Assembly (NCBI RefSeq): GCF_002994635.1
Contig: NZ_PVNL01000041.1
Span: forward strand, 124,001-188,000
Reading direction: 5' to 3'
DNA length: 64,000 nt
DNA from: Enhygromyxa salina
Lineage (GTDB): Bacteria > Myxococcota_A > Polyangia > Nannocystales > Nannocystaceae
Part shown: positions 55,599 through 64,000 of the stretch, piece by piece
How the letters are laid out: each line of letters begins with the position of its first letter
How positions within the stretch are numbered: the stretch's first letter is position 1
Made by a program: the position numbers and the translations under genes
Notes under the pieces: model-generated
The model's input: the letters and a program-made list of their open reading frames with translations, nothing else
Told to the model about the DNA's origin: nothing
Databases searched by the model: none

Positions 55599-57443
55599 AT
55601 GAAGCGACAGCCGATCATCCTTGGCTTGCTGCTCACCGTCGCGGTCGAGACAGGTTGCCACGGAGCCGCTGGACCTGCGCTGCCGAGCCCGCGCTACGCT
55701 CCGATCTTCGTGGACGGTCCGGTGCCGCTGCCTGGACAGGACTTTGGGATTCCACAGGTGACGGGGATCGACGGCGAGCCGCTCGTCGTCGCGTCGGTGC
55801 CCCCGGGGAGCGTAATGTCGTTCCCCCGTCCAGATGCACAGGTTCCCGAGAACATTCAGATCAAGCCTCACGCGGAAGCCGGCGCTGCAGCCCCAGACGC
55901 GCAGGTCTGGACGATCGAGCCGGTGTTGCTCCCGAGTCCGGCCGGCAACGTCATAGGATTCGAGGTCCCGCAGCTGCCCCAGGGGATCTACGATGCCTGG
56001 TATGTGGGCGGGCAGCCCGAGGGGTCCGGCCCCGTGCTGCTCAACCCCGCCGACGCGGAGGCCTCGCAGTGGACCAGCATAGAGATTCGGCCGCAGCTGC
56101 AACCGGCACAATCGGTCATTCACGCGCTCCCGAGCGTGGTCGTGAATGTTGAAATTGGTCTGCATGGACCCGTGCCCGACGGTCGGGTGATCCCGATTAC
56201 GCTGAGCGGGTTCAACGGGTCCGTGCGGCTCGCAGCGGGTCAGCGCGCCGAGGCGAGCACCGGCTCGGACGGGCTCGCGCGATTCAGGGTCCGGGTGAAG
56301 CGGGACGCCGATGTCTACCTCGCGGCGACCGCTCCCGGGTTTGCGCCGACGGCGGTGCGGATCGTGGGTGGGACGGAGTACCCGCTGCGAGATCATCGAC
56401 TGCGCCCGGGCGATGTGCTGTTGTGTCAGGGAAACACGGTTATCAGCCCGTGGATCCTGGCGGCGGAGCGCAGGCAGCTCGGCCAGCCCAATCCGCTCGG
56501 GCGGCCGTGGTACTCGCACGTCGCCCTGTATCTGGGCAATGACCAGACAGCGGAGATGCTCCGCGAGGGGTTGGTCACGCACACGCTCGCGGACACGATC
56601 GACGATTGCACGACCTTGGACGTGTATCGCCGCGATGGGATCACGCCCAAGCAGCAGGACCTGGTGGTCGAGCTGTCGAAGTACGGGCGCGTACCCTACT
56701 CGTGGGGGCAGCTCGCGGCGATCGGCAGCATCGCGGCCATCTCCAACGCTGACGAGGTCCGGCTCGACGGCTCGCAGTCGTGGTGGGAGCGCGTGGCGGG
56801 CAACCTTGGTGGCTGGGCGACGCGAACGTTCGTGACCTTCGTCGTTGGTGGCCGAGCCAAGATGATCTGCTCCGAGTTCGTCGCGTGGTCCTACCACGAC
56901 AGTGGCGTGGGCCTCGATGTGGCGCCGTGGTCGGTGGTGGTCGACACGGGGCTGCTCAGCTCGCTCGAGGCTCGCATGGACTTCACGACGCCGAACATGA
57001 TCGCCCAGAGCGAGGACCTGTCGTTTCAGTTTCAGCTGCACCCACACCTGCCGCCCCAGGTCGAGGTCGCTGACTGTCAGGTTCGCCTGGGTGAGAAGAT
57101 CGAGTTTAGGACGGGCAGCGCGGTCATCGGTGAGGACGACGAAGACCTGTTGCTGGCGGTCGTGCGGGTGCTGGCCACGCAGCCCGAGATCGAGCTGCTG
57201 CGGGTCGAGGGCAACACGGACGACGTCGGCGGCGCTCAGCAAAATCTACGCTTGAGTCAGGCGCGCGCGGACGCGGTCGTGGACTGGCTGGTCGCGCACG
57301 GCGTGCTGGCGAGTCGGCTGTCGAGCGTTGGGCACGGCAGCTCACAGCCGCTGGTGCCCAACGACAGCGCGGGCCATCGCCACCAGAATCGGCGGGTCGA
57401 GTTTCACGTCGAGAGCCAGACCTGTCAGCCCGGTAGCCGTTGA
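55599..57443 (+). CDS. Lipoprotein: YiiX-type permuted papain-like domain fused to OmpA domain
   Basis: 614 aa. Signal peptide with lipobox ETGC (Cys20). Residues ~30-265 are beta-rich (two Ig-like segments). Residues ~268-475 match the permuted NlpC/P60-papain (YiiX/YebB) family: LRPGDVLLCQGNTVISPWIL, the catalytic His in YSHVALYLG, and the Cys in MICSEFVAWSYHDSG (order His then Cys, as in permuted members). Residues ~495-610 form an OmpA C-terminal peptidoglycan-binding domain (EIELLRVEGNTDDVGG, NLRLSQARADAVVDWLV, NRRVEFHV). It would be a cell-wall-tethered amidase/peptidase or acyl hydrolase in the periplasm. Confidence 0.82.
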   Translation: MKRQPIILGLLLTVAVETGCHGAAGPALPSPRYAPIFVDGPVPLPGQDFGIPQVTGIDGEPLVVASVPPGSVMSFPRPDAQVPENIQIKPHAEAGAAAPDAQVWTIEPVLLPSPAGNVIGFEVPQLPQGIYDAWYVGGQPEGSGPVLLNPADAEASQWTSIEIRPQLQPAQSVIHALPSVVVNVEIGLHGPVPDGRVIPITLSGFNGSVRLAAGQRAEASTGSDGLARFRVRVKRDADVYLAATAPGFAPTAVRIVGGTEYPLRDHRLRPGDVLLCQGNTVISPWILAAERRQLGQPNPLGRPWYSHVALYLGNDQTAEMLREGLVTHTLADTIDDCTTLDVYRRDGITPKQQDLVVELSKYGRVPYSWGQLAAIGSIAAISNADEVRLDGSQSWWERVAGNLGGWATRTFVTFVVGGRAKMICSEFVAWSYHDSGVGLDVAPWSVVVDTGLLSSLEARMDFTTPNMIAQSEDLSFQFQLHPHLPPQVEVADCQVRLGEKIEFRTGSAVIGEDDEDLLLAVVRVLATQPEIELLRVEGNTDDVGGAQQNLRLSQARADAVVDWLVAHGVLASRLSSVGHGSSQPLVPNDSAGHRHQNRRVEFHVESQTCQPGSR

Positions 57444-57449
57444 CCGCGC

Positions 57450-57956
57450 TCAGGCCGAGTCGCGGGCTTCTTCTTCTTCGCGCGGGCACGACCCGCCCTT
57501 GATCCCGCGCGCCTTGGGGCACATCCCGTACAGCTCGAGCTTGTGCCGCACCAGGTTGAACCCAAAGCTGCGCGCGACCTGATCTTGCAGCCGCTCGATG
57601 TCGTCGTTGGTGAACTCGAGCACGTGATCACACTCGAGGCAGATCAGGTGGTCGTGGTGCTGGGTGTCGCCGGCGGTCTCGTAGATCGCCTGGCCCTCAC
57701 CAAACCGGCGCTGGGCCGCGAGCCCGCACTCTGTCAGCAGCTTGAGCGTGCGGTACACGGTGGCGTAGCCGATCCGTGGGTTCTGTTCGCGCGCGAGGCT
57801 GAGCAGCTCTTCGATCGACAGGTGCCCGTCGGCCGAAAAAAATTGCCGGGCGATGATGTCCCGCTGGCGCGTGGACTTGAGCTGCTTCTTGCTGAGGTAC
57901 TCGTGGAACTGCCCCATGAGCTCGTCCACGTCACGCTCGTCCGTTGCAGCCTCCAT
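57450..57956 (-). CDS. Fur-family transcriptional regulator
   Basis: 168 aa. Winged-helix DNA-binding domain ([41 protein letters not shown]), His-rich regulatory metal site ([16 protein letters not shown]) and CxxC structural zinc (CLEC). A C-terminal Cys pair ([13 protein letters not shown]) completes the Zn site. It most resembles Fur itself (iron) rather than PerR or Zur, but the metal cannot be decided by eye. Convergent with the OmpA fusion gene (6-nt gap). Its target sites were not identified here. Confidence 0.92.
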   Translation of the reverse strand: MEAATDERDVDELMGQFHEYLSKKQLKSTRQRDIIARQFFSADGHLSIEELLSLAREQNPRIGYATVYRTLKLLTECGLAAQRRFGEGQAIYETAGDTQHHDHLICLECDHVLEFTNDDIERLQDQVARSFGFNLVRHKLELYGMCPKARGIKGGSCPREEEEARDSA

Positions 57957-58159
57957 CGCGGGGGCAGGCTATACCGGCGGGCGGGGCTCGGCAACCGCGA
58001 CCACCGTCGTGGCTCGCGGCTCGCGGCGCTCGACCAACGGGCTTCGGTACATGCTGGCCACGGCGAACACAAGCCAGAGGGGGTGGCAGGTCACACCCCG
58101 CGCGGGATCGACTGAGACGCCGTTGACGACGCCAGCGGGCGTCGGTACACCCCGCGAAG

Positions 58160-58492
58160 ATGGCGGGCCCAGGCAAGACCTCCAAGGCGCCGCGCAAGCG
58201 TCCCAAGTCGGACGCGGACGCGGCCCCGGGTGCCGGAGTGAGCGCCGAGGCGCTGCTGGGTCGGCTCGACGAGGTCGTGCGCGAGCTCGAGACCGGCGAG
58301 CTGCCCCTCGAGCAGGCGCTGGCGCGGTTCGAAGAGGGCGTGAGGCTGGTCCGAGACGGCGAGCAGCTGCTGGCCTCGGTCGAGCAGCGCATCGAGATCC
58401 TGCTCGCCGACGATCGCGTCGCGCCGTTCGCCAACGAGCAGGACTACGCCGACCACGATCACGATCACGACGATGATCAGCAACCAGAGTGA
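58160..58492 (+). CDS. xseB: Exodeoxyribonuclease VII small subunit
   Basis: 110 aa from ATG 58160. The two-helix coiled-coil core is unmistakable: LLGRLDEVVRELETGELPLEQALARFEEGVRLVRDGEQLL, then VEQRIEILL. It binds the large subunit XseA to degrade single-stranded DNA. The N-terminal basic extension and the acidic His-rich tail (DHDHDHDDD) are longer than usual. Four nucleotides separate it from ispA; the xseB-ispA pairing is common, and dxs, the usual third gene, is not present after it. Confidence 0.93.
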   Translation: MAGPGKTSKAPRKRPKSDADAAPGAGVSAEALLGRLDEVVRELETGELPLEQALARFEEGVRLVRDGEQLLASVEQRIEILLADDRVAPFANEQDYADHDHDHDDDQQPE

Positions 58493-58496
58493 GGCC

Positions 58497-59357
58497 ATGA
58501 CTACCTTCGATCTCGACGCCTACTTCGCCGAACGCCAAGCGGCGGTCAACGACGCCCTGGCCGCCGCGCTGCCGGAGCCCGCGCCCCGCCAAGATCCCGG
58601 GCGCCTGCGCGAAGCCATGCGCTACGGCGTGCTGCTCGGCGGCAAGCGCATGCGCCCGCTGCTGACGATCGCCGCGTGTGAGGCGGTCGGCGGTCAGGTC
58701 TCGGACGCGCTCCCGGCCGGCTGCGCGCTCGAGATGATCCACGCCTACTCGCTGGTCCACGACGACCTGCCGGCGATGGACAATGACATCGAGCGCCGGG
58801 GCAAGCCCACGGTCCACGTCGAATTTGGCGAAGGCAACGCGATCCTGGTGGGCGACGCGCTGCTGACCGAGGCGTTCCGGGTGCTGGTGTCCGGCGAGCG
58901 GGGGATCCCGCGCGCGCTCGTGGCCCACGCGGTCACCATGCTCGCGCGCCACGCCGGGATCGACGGCATGGTCGGGGGTCAGGGGCTGGATCTTCAGGTC
59001 GGCCAGGACATCCCCGCGCTCGACCTGCTCGAGCAGGTCCACGCGCTCAAGACCGGGGGGCTGTTCGCGGCCGCGGGCGGGCTCGGGGCGCTCTCGGGCG
59101 GCGCGAATCTCGACGTCGTCGCCAAGCTCGAGCGCTATGGCCTCGCGTTCGGCGTGGCCTTTCAGCACGCAGACGACATCCTCGACAACGACCAGCCGGC
59201 GCTGCGCGACGCGGCGGCGGTGCGGATCCGCGAGCTGACCGACGAGTGTCGGGAGATCGCCAGCGCCTTCGCGGCGGCCGGGCGACCGCTGGCGGCGATC
59301 GCCGACTGGATCGATCAGCGGGCCGCGCGAGCGCGGGCTGGCGAAGACCTGGCTTGA
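58497..59357 (+). CDS. ispA: Short-chain polyprenyl diphosphate synthase (farnesyl diphosphate synthase-like)
   Basis: 286 aa from ATG 58497, with GAGG overlapping the xseB end. First Asp-rich motif D89-D90-L-P-A-M-D95 in HDDLPAMDND, second motif DDILDND (226-232), plus GGKRMRP and the Lys/Gln of KTGGLF. It condenses IPP with DMAPP/GPP to make farnesyl or geranylgeranyl diphosphate for quinones and other isoprenoids. The residue pattern before the first Asp motif (AYSLV) is that of bacterial FPP/GGPP synthases; product length cannot be fixed. Confidence 0.93.
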   Translation: MTTFDLDAYFAERQAAVNDALAAALPEPAPRQDPGRLREAMRYGVLLGGKRMRPLLTIAACEAVGGQVSDALPAGCALEMIHAYSLVHDDLPAMDNDIERRGKPTVHVEFGEGNAILVGDALLTEAFRVLVSGERGIPRALVAHAVTMLARHAGIDGMVGGQGLDLQVGQDIPALDLLEQVHALKTGGLFAAAGGLGALSGGANLDVVAKLERYGLAFGVAFQHADDILDNDQPALRDAAAVRIRELTDECREIASAFAAAGRPLAAIADWIDQRAARARAGEDLA

Positions 59358-59533
59358 TCGGTCGGGGGCCGGGCGCGGGGCGGGCCGGCTCGGCCGATTG
59401 TCCGTGTCGGCGGCCTGAGTGGGTCTGAGCGGAGTTTGGAGACCGCTGAGCGTGATCTCCGCTGTGCTCGTGCCCGCGCGGCGAAAGCCAGGCTTGCGAT
59501 CCAGGCGACGTCCCACCTAGGATCGTCGACCGA

Positions 59534-60451
59534 ATGTCGAAGTCGACCGTCGTGCTGGATTCGGAGGACCTCCCCCAGAATAAACAGCAGGGGATCAAGC
59601 GGGCGTTCGTGGTCGTGCTCGCTGGCGATCGCATGGGCGAGATGTTTCAGCTCAACGACGGCCGCACATCGATCGGTCGGGGTCTGCACGCCGACGTGCG
59701 CATCAACGACGAGGGGATCTCGCGCGCCCACGCGCAGATCGAGTTCGACGCCGGCGAGCACTACCTGTCCGACGCGGGCTCGACCAACGGGACCTTCGCC
59801 AACGGGGAGCGCGTCGATCGCTACCCGCTGCAAGAGGGCGACAAGATCCAGATCGGGGCCAGCAGCGTGCTGCGCTTCACCTACAACGACGACATCGACG
59901 AGGATTTTCAGCGCAGCTTGTACGAGTCGGCGCTGCGCGACCGCCTGACCGGCGTGTTCAACCGCGGGTACTTCAACAACCGGCTCGAGAGCGACGTCGC
60001 GTTCGCGCTGCGCCACGGCAAGCCGCTGTCGCTGGTGATCTTCGACGTCGACTTCTTCAAGAACGTGAACGACGAGCTGGGCCACCCGGCCGGAGACGCG
60101 GTCCTGCGGGACCTGGCCGAGCGCGTGCAGGGGACGACCCGCTCAGAGGACATCTTTGCGCGCTACGGTGGCGAGGAGTTTGTCTTGATCTGCCGCGACG
60201 TCGACGCATTGCGGGCCGCGCGGGCAGCTCACCGGATCAAGGAACTGGTCGGCGGCAAGCCGTTCAAGCTGGCTGGCCGCGATGTCGAGATCACGGTGTC
60301 GCTGGGCGTGGCGGATCTCTCGATGCTGTTGGAGCCGAGCGCGATTGCGCTGGTGGAGGCCGCTGATGCGGCGCTCTATATTGCCAAGCGAAATGGGCGG
60401 GATCGGGTCGAGATCTACGATCCCGAGAGCGAGCCGACTCGCGCGGTCTAG
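59534..60451 (+). CDS. FHA-GGDEF diguanylate cyclase
   Basis: 305 aa from ATG 59534. Residues ~25-115 are an FHA domain (TSIGRGLHADVRINDEGISRAHAQI, SDAGSTNGTFANG) that binds phosphothreonine. Residues ~135-295 are a GGDEF domain with the active motif GGEEF (212-216) and an intact allosteric I-site RSED (203-206), five residues before. It should make cyclic-di-GMP and be feedback inhibited; the FHA domain suggests control by Ser/Thr kinase phosphorylation. Its stop codon overlaps the stop of the convergent lipoprotein gene within CTAG (60448-60451). Confidence 0.93.
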   Translation: MSKSTVVLDSEDLPQNKQQGIKRAFVVVLAGDRMGEMFQLNDGRTSIGRGLHADVRINDEGISRAHAQIEFDAGEHYLSDAGSTNGTFANGERVDRYPLQEGDKIQIGASSVLRFTYNDDIDEDFQRSLYESALRDRLTGVFNRGYFNNRLESDVAFALRHGKPLSLVIFDVDFFKNVNDELGHPAGDAVLRDLAERVQGTTRSEDIFARYGGEEFVLICRDVDALRAARAAHRIKELVGGKPFKLAGRDVEITVSLGVADLSMLLEPSAIALVEAADAALYIAKRNGRDRVEIYDPESEPTRAV

Positions 60452-62298
60452 CGCGACTCGAGCTGAAGCTCGAGCTGGGGTCCACTCGGCGTGAACCGGC
60501 CGCGCAGCTCGAGGCTGCGACGATCGAGCCACTTTCGAACCGGTGGATCATCCGCGTAGGGCACGTCTTCGCGGGCGGCGAGCGGGCCGAGCGCGGCGAC
60601 GCGCAGCAGCCACAGCGGCTCGATCTCATGCTCACTCGGGTCATCCCGCGGGGTCTCGAGCAGCCACCCAACCCGCTCGTCCGCGTCGGCCGCGATCATC
60701 CACGCACCATGGCCACCGCGGCGGGCGGCCTCGTCCACGAGATACACCGCGACCTCCTCATAGAGCCCACGCTCGACGCTGGCCTCGACGCCCGGTAGCT
60801 CGACCGCCTCGGGCGAGGACCCAGCGAGCGTGAGCACCGGACGGATCGCCGTCAGCACGCCGGGTCCAGCTCGCAGGTAGCCGACCCACCGCTCACCCAC
60901 GCTGGCGCTGGGATCGTCGCCGAGCTCGAGCAGCATCAGCCCGAGTCCGTAGCTGTCGTTGAGCAGCGCCGATTGAGCCCGGCCGATCATGCCCTCACTC
61001 GACTGCGCCATCACGCCCGCGGTGCCCAGTAAGTTCGGCCACGAGCACAGCCCCAGCATGACCAAGCCGCGATCTCCCGCGTGTCGCAGCACTCGCGCCG
61101 CGCCCACGGTGTCCGCGAACGGCCCGTCTGCCAGGGGCGCAAACCGAGTGACCATGGATAGCCCGCCGATCCGCACGCACGCCTGGGCGGCCTCGCAGTC
61201 CCCGTGGGTGACCGGCAGCGCGCCGCGCTCGATGATCGGTGCGAACAGCTCGGGCAGCGGCGCGGGCGGACGCTCGGCAGCGATCCAGCGCACGTCGATG
61301 CTCAGTCGGTCGTCCGCGTAGTCCATGTTCATGCCCACGCCCTCGAACACGCGCGCTTGCGGGTAGCTGTCCTTCAGCGCCCGCTCGAGATCCAGGTATT
61401 CGTGATAGTCGAGCGTGTCTGCGCCAGCTCGGACGACGGCGTCAGCGAGCGCCTCGGCCTCGAGCAGCGCGAGCGTGGGGCCAGCGTGAACGAGGACCTG
61501 GATCGGCGCACGATCGTGCTCGACCGGATCGTTTGGGTACTCGGGCGCGGCGGCGGCGGTCGGCCAGGTGTCGGCCCGCTCGATCGCCCGGGCCAGATCC
61601 GCGGGCTCGGCCCCTGCGTAGAACAGATAGATCCCGTCGACGCGCAGCCGATCCTCACCCTCGCTGCGGGCCCACACCAACAGCCGCGGTCGCCCCGAGC
61701 ACAGCGCCACGCGGTCCAGCGTCTCGCAGGCCTGGGCCCAGTCGCCGACGTCGTCATCGCCGATCGTGAGCCGCTCGAGCACCCGCAACAGCCGGGCGCG
61801 ATCACTCGTCGGCAGCGAGGCCCGCAGGTGGACACCCAAGGTGCGCCCCTGACTCGACAATTGCGTGACCAACTCCGGCGCGGGCGCTCCATCGCTCTCG
61901 AGCTCACCGAGCAGCTTGCGGACTGCGGCCGCGCGACCGTCGAGGGGTCGGATCGACAGCCGGATCCGGGCGTCCTGCTGCAACCCGATCGCGTCGAGCC
62001 GAGCGTCGCCGCGCGCTGAGAAGTGGTCGACCAGCCCGCCAAACACGCTGACCAGCGGCGACGGGGTCGGGCTGGGGCGCGGCAGCGATCGGAGCAGGCG
62101 CGCGAGCGTGATCGTGTCGTAGCTGGCGTCGATCACCGCGCCGTCGAGATAGCCGCTCAGCGCCTCGTCGGACGTGGGCGCCTCGACGACCGTCGCTCGC
62201 CCGGTCTCGGTCTGTGGTTCGGGTTGCGGCGGCGCGCGGCGACACCCGAGCGCCCCGAGCAGGGCCATCGACGCCGCCAGCAGCGAGACCCTGCTCAA
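60448..62298 (-). CDS. Hypothetical lipoprotein, tandem paralogue of next gene
   Basis: 616 aa from ATG 62298; signal peptide MSRVSLLAASMALLGALGC (Cys19). A long alpha/beta protein with no recognised domain. Blocks such as ARIRLSIRPLDGRAAAV, GRTLGVHLRASLPTSDRARLLRVLERL, WVGYLRAGPGVLTAIRPVL and a final SLELRGRFTPSGPQLELQLESR match the layout of the adjacent gene (PNARISMSARPV, KSLGMHVRVHVP, WVGYARMSAADLSAVTGFLQ, WVRGQVNLGEGGAPEVRM), so the two arose by duplication. The two reading frames overlap by 4 nt. Likely an envelope protein. Confidence 0.75.
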   Translation of the reverse strand: MSRVSLLAASMALLGALGCRRAPPQPEPQTETGRATVVEAPTSDEALSGYLDGAVIDASYDTITLARLLRSLPRPSPTPSPLVSVFGGLVDHFSARGDARLDAIGLQQDARIRLSIRPLDGRAAAVRKLLGELESDGAPAPELVTQLSSQGRTLGVHLRASLPTSDRARLLRVLERLTIGDDDVGDWAQACETLDRVALCSGRPRLLVWARSEGEDRLRVDGIYLFYAGAEPADLARAIERADTWPTAAAAPEYPNDPVEHDRAPIQVLVHAGPTLALLEAEALADAVVRAGADTLDYHEYLDLERALKDSYPQARVFEGVGMNMDYADDRLSIDVRWIAAERPPAPLPELFAPIIERGALPVTHGDCEAAQACVRIGGLSMVTRFAPLADGPFADTVGAARVLRHAGDRGLVMLGLCSWPNLLGTAGVMAQSSEGMIGRAQSALLNDSYGLGLMLLELGDDPSASVGERWVGYLRAGPGVLTAIRPVLTLAGSSPEAVELPGVEASVERGLYEEVAVYLVDEAARRGGHGAWMIAADADERVGWLLETPRDDPSEHEIEPLWLLRVAALGPLAAREDVPYADDPPVRKWLDRRSLELRGRFTPSGPQLELQLESR

Positions 62299-64000
62299 TC
62301 GAGCTTGCCCATCGCCATGCGGACCTCGGGGGCGCCGCCCTCACCCAGGTTGACCTGCCCCCGCACCCAACGGCGCGACAGCCAGCTCTGCGCAAACCCG
62401 AGCTCGCGCCGGCCCTCGTCGAACGACGCGACGAGCCGCCACAGATCCCCGATCTCGAGGTAGAGCAGCGGCGCCGCGCCGTCGTCATGCGCGAGCCCGG
62501 CCAGCCACCGGACCCGATCATCGCTATCGGCGAGGGCAGCCCAGCCCCAGTCGCCGGTCGCGGCCGAGGGATCGTAGATCGCATAAAAATTGCCGGGCAC
62601 CTCATTGTCGGGGATCGGCGTGAACTCGACGCGACCGGGGACCTCGGGGATCGACGCGGGCGACAGGCGCGAGTCGACCATTTGCAAGAACCCGGTGACG
62701 GCCGAGAGATCCGCGGCGCTCATGCGCGCGTAGCCAACCCAGTCGCCGGTGACCGTGTGCCGCGCTTCGTGCAGCGAGCGGATCGAGAACCCGGCCCCAA
62801 GCACCCGCGAGGTCACGTCGATCACGTTCTGAACCACGAACGACTCGGGCGGCTTGATGGTGTTGCCGGGGAGCCGCGCGAGGGTCCCGATCGCGTTCGG
62901 CCAGGTCTCGAGGAACAGCACGGCGGCGCCGTCGTTCTCGTGACGATCCAAGCTGCGCTGGAGCAGCTCGGGGTCGGCGTAGATGCCGGTCGCCAAGCTG
63001 GCGAAGCGCTTGCGATCGGGGAGTCCGCGGCTGCGGCCGCAGATTAGCGCGCCATCACACAGCGCGGCGACGCTGGGCACGTCGGCGTCGATCTTGGTCA
63101 GCTCGAACACCTCGGCCATGCGCTGGCGGCCGAGCGCGGTCGGCAGCCACTTGCCCGTTGCGACCGCGCTGTCGCCATCGAGCTGCAGCTCGACGCTCAC
63201 GCCTTCGAACATGCGCTCGGTCTCGTGCAGGCGCGTGATCACGTCACTGCGCTCACGAAGATGCTGAGCCCACTCGCCATCGTCGTAGTCGTCGGTCAGG
63301 CTCCGCACCGCCCTGCTGAGCGCGGCCGCTTGCAGGAGCGTGACTGTGTTGGGCCCGTCGACCAGCAGCACGCCGTCCCCACGCAGGGCCGCGAGCGTCG
63401 GCGCAGCGCTCACCGCGGGAGCGGCCAGAGCCTGCTGGATCGCGGCGCGCCGAAATTCATCGTCGGGGTGCTCGTAGTCACCGGTGAAGGCCAACAGCAA
63501 GTCGACTTGCAGACCCCCCGGCACGTCGCGCAGGACCACGACGCCGTCGCTCTGACCTCCGCACGCGCGGACCGGACCGAGCGCCGCGCAGGTGGTCGCC
63601 CACTTGGGGCTCTGAAGCTGCTGGTTGGTGAGGCTGATCAGATGATCGAGCTTTCCGGGCGAGGCGATCGGCACGTGCACCCGCACGTGCATCCCGAGGC
63701 TCTTGGCCTTGCGATCGAGCGCCACGGCGGCCGGCGACAACGGCACGACCGCGGGCTCGGGCGTGGGCACGGGCTCGATCTGCTGGCTTGGGATCTCCTC
63801 GATGACATCGTCGTACTCGTGGTGCCCGCCCCGCGCGTGCTCCCGCAGCTCTCGCAGCGCCGGGCTGTCGGTTGCGACCGCCTGTTGAAGCTCGGCGACC
63901 CAGGTCACGACCGGGCGCGCGGACATGCTGATCCGCGCGTTGGGATCGATGCCGAGGTGGGCGAGCACGTCGTCCACTCGCGGGTCGGCGCCGAGCACCA
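62295..64000 (-). CDS. Hypothetical protein, paralogue of preceding lipoprotein (5' end outside window)
   Basis: At least 568 aa; the frame is open to the right edge of the window, so the N-terminus (probably a signal peptide) is missing. See the paralogue at 60448-62298: shared blocks include LGIDPNARISMSARPVV, a Pro/acidic linker (PVPTPEPAVVPLSP), KSLGMHVRVHVP, GGLQVDLLLAFTGDYEHP and a C-terminal WVRGQVNL. No enzyme motif is visible. The overlap of stop and start (ATGA type) indicates one operon. The role is unknown; the pair may act together at the envelope. Confidence 0.7.
   Translation of the reverse strand, partial: VLGADPRVDDVLAHLGIDPNARISMSARPVVTWVAELQQAVATDSPALRELREHARGGHHEYDDVIEEIPSQQIEPVPTPEPAVVPLSPAAVALDRKAKSLGMHVRVHVPIASPGKLDHLISLTNQQLQSPKWATTCAALGPVRACGGQSDGVVVLRDVPGGLQVDLLLAFTGDYEHPDDEFRRAAIQQALAAPAVSAAPTLAALRGDGVLLVDGPNTVTLLQAAALSRAVRSLTDDYDDGEWAQHLRERSDVITRLHETERMFEGVSVELQLDGDSAVATGKWLPTALGRQRMAEVFELTKIDADVPSVAALCDGALICGRSRGLPDRKRFASLATGIYADPELLQRSLDRHENDGAAVLFLETWPNAIGTLARLPGNTIKPPESFVVQNVIDVTSRVLGAGFSIRSLHEARHTVTGDWVGYARMSAADLSAVTGFLQMVDSRLSPASIPEVPGRVEFTPIPDNEVPGNFYAIYDPSAATGDWGWAALADSDDRVRWLAGLAHDDGAAPLLYLEIGDLWRLVASFDEGRRELGFAQSWLSRRWVRGQVNLGEGGAPEVRMAMGKLD

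Overview
This 64 kb window is a high-GC chromosomal segment. It most resembles a myxobacterium of the Nannocystaceae type (Nannocystis, Plesiocystis, Enhygromyxa); this is inferred from gene style, not from a marker gene. The style is many secreted lipoproteins with a lipobox Cys followed by Gly-Asp (GD)n linkers encoded by 6-nt repeats, a Ser/Thr kinase, a sigma-54 activator, many TPR and beta-propeller proteins, and a eukaryote-like IleRS. No phage, insertion sequence, CRISPR array, rRNA or tRNA was recognised.

Layout. 1-3079: tail of an unknown gene, a terminator, and a membrane-anchored TPR protein. 3196-4773: a thioredoxin-like domain joined through an in-frame TGA, followed by a SECIS-like hairpin, to a formylglycine-generating-enzyme-fold domain; this is a candidate selenoprotein. 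4851-9053: an SDR and convergent ileS. 9293-10557: a lipoprotein ending in a repeat/terminator block that recurs near 19.4 kb. 10632-13858 (minus): kinase, purine nucleoside phosphorylase and an ALDH-like protein behind a clear promoter. 14138-15592: dnaB. 15726-19483: a frameshifted lipoprotein gene, small unknowns, and a copper-monooxygenase-like protein with a CxxCH motif. 19562-24691 (minus): SDR, DUF1264 lipoprotein, esterase, pyrophosphatase and purple acid phosphatase. 24822-28439: an IgGFc-binding-like lipoprotein and a 5'-nucleotidase. 28516-31197: an assimilatory sulfite reductase operon behind two palindromes. 31383-37181: FG-GAP lipoprotein, sigma-54 activator with a CARF/RtcR-like sensor domain, POT transporter, alpha/beta hydrolase and a small membrane protein. 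37252-41318: glycine amidinotransferase, a DUF2306-like membrane protein and a LytS/LytTR two-component system.

41358-45973 is the most coherent biosynthetic unit. A cluster of perfect inverted repeats precedes a PLP alpha-oxoamine synthase fused to a GNAT domain, then a fatty acyl-AMP ligase fused to an acyl carrier protein. The pair could activate a fatty acid, load it on ACP, condense it with an amino acid and possibly N-acylate the product. This is the logic of bacterial sphingolipid/ceramide synthesis packed into two polypeptides.

46054-57443 is rich in secreted proteins (GD-repeat beta-propeller, amidohydrolase, cytochrome c lipoprotein, papain-like/OmpA fusion). It also carries a VOC/TetR divergent pair and a decayed anti-sigma factor/STAS module with G-tract frameshifts. 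57450-64000 holds a Fur-family regulator, xseB-ispA (exonuclease VII small subunit and prenyl synthase), an FHA-GGDEF diguanylate cyclase, and two tandem paralogous envelope proteins, the second running off the window.

Several convergent pairs have touching or overlapping stop codons (26525/26526, 35919/35920, 60448-60451), and many minus-strand genes overlap by 4-13 nt. All functional assignments come from reading motifs; no database search was possible.
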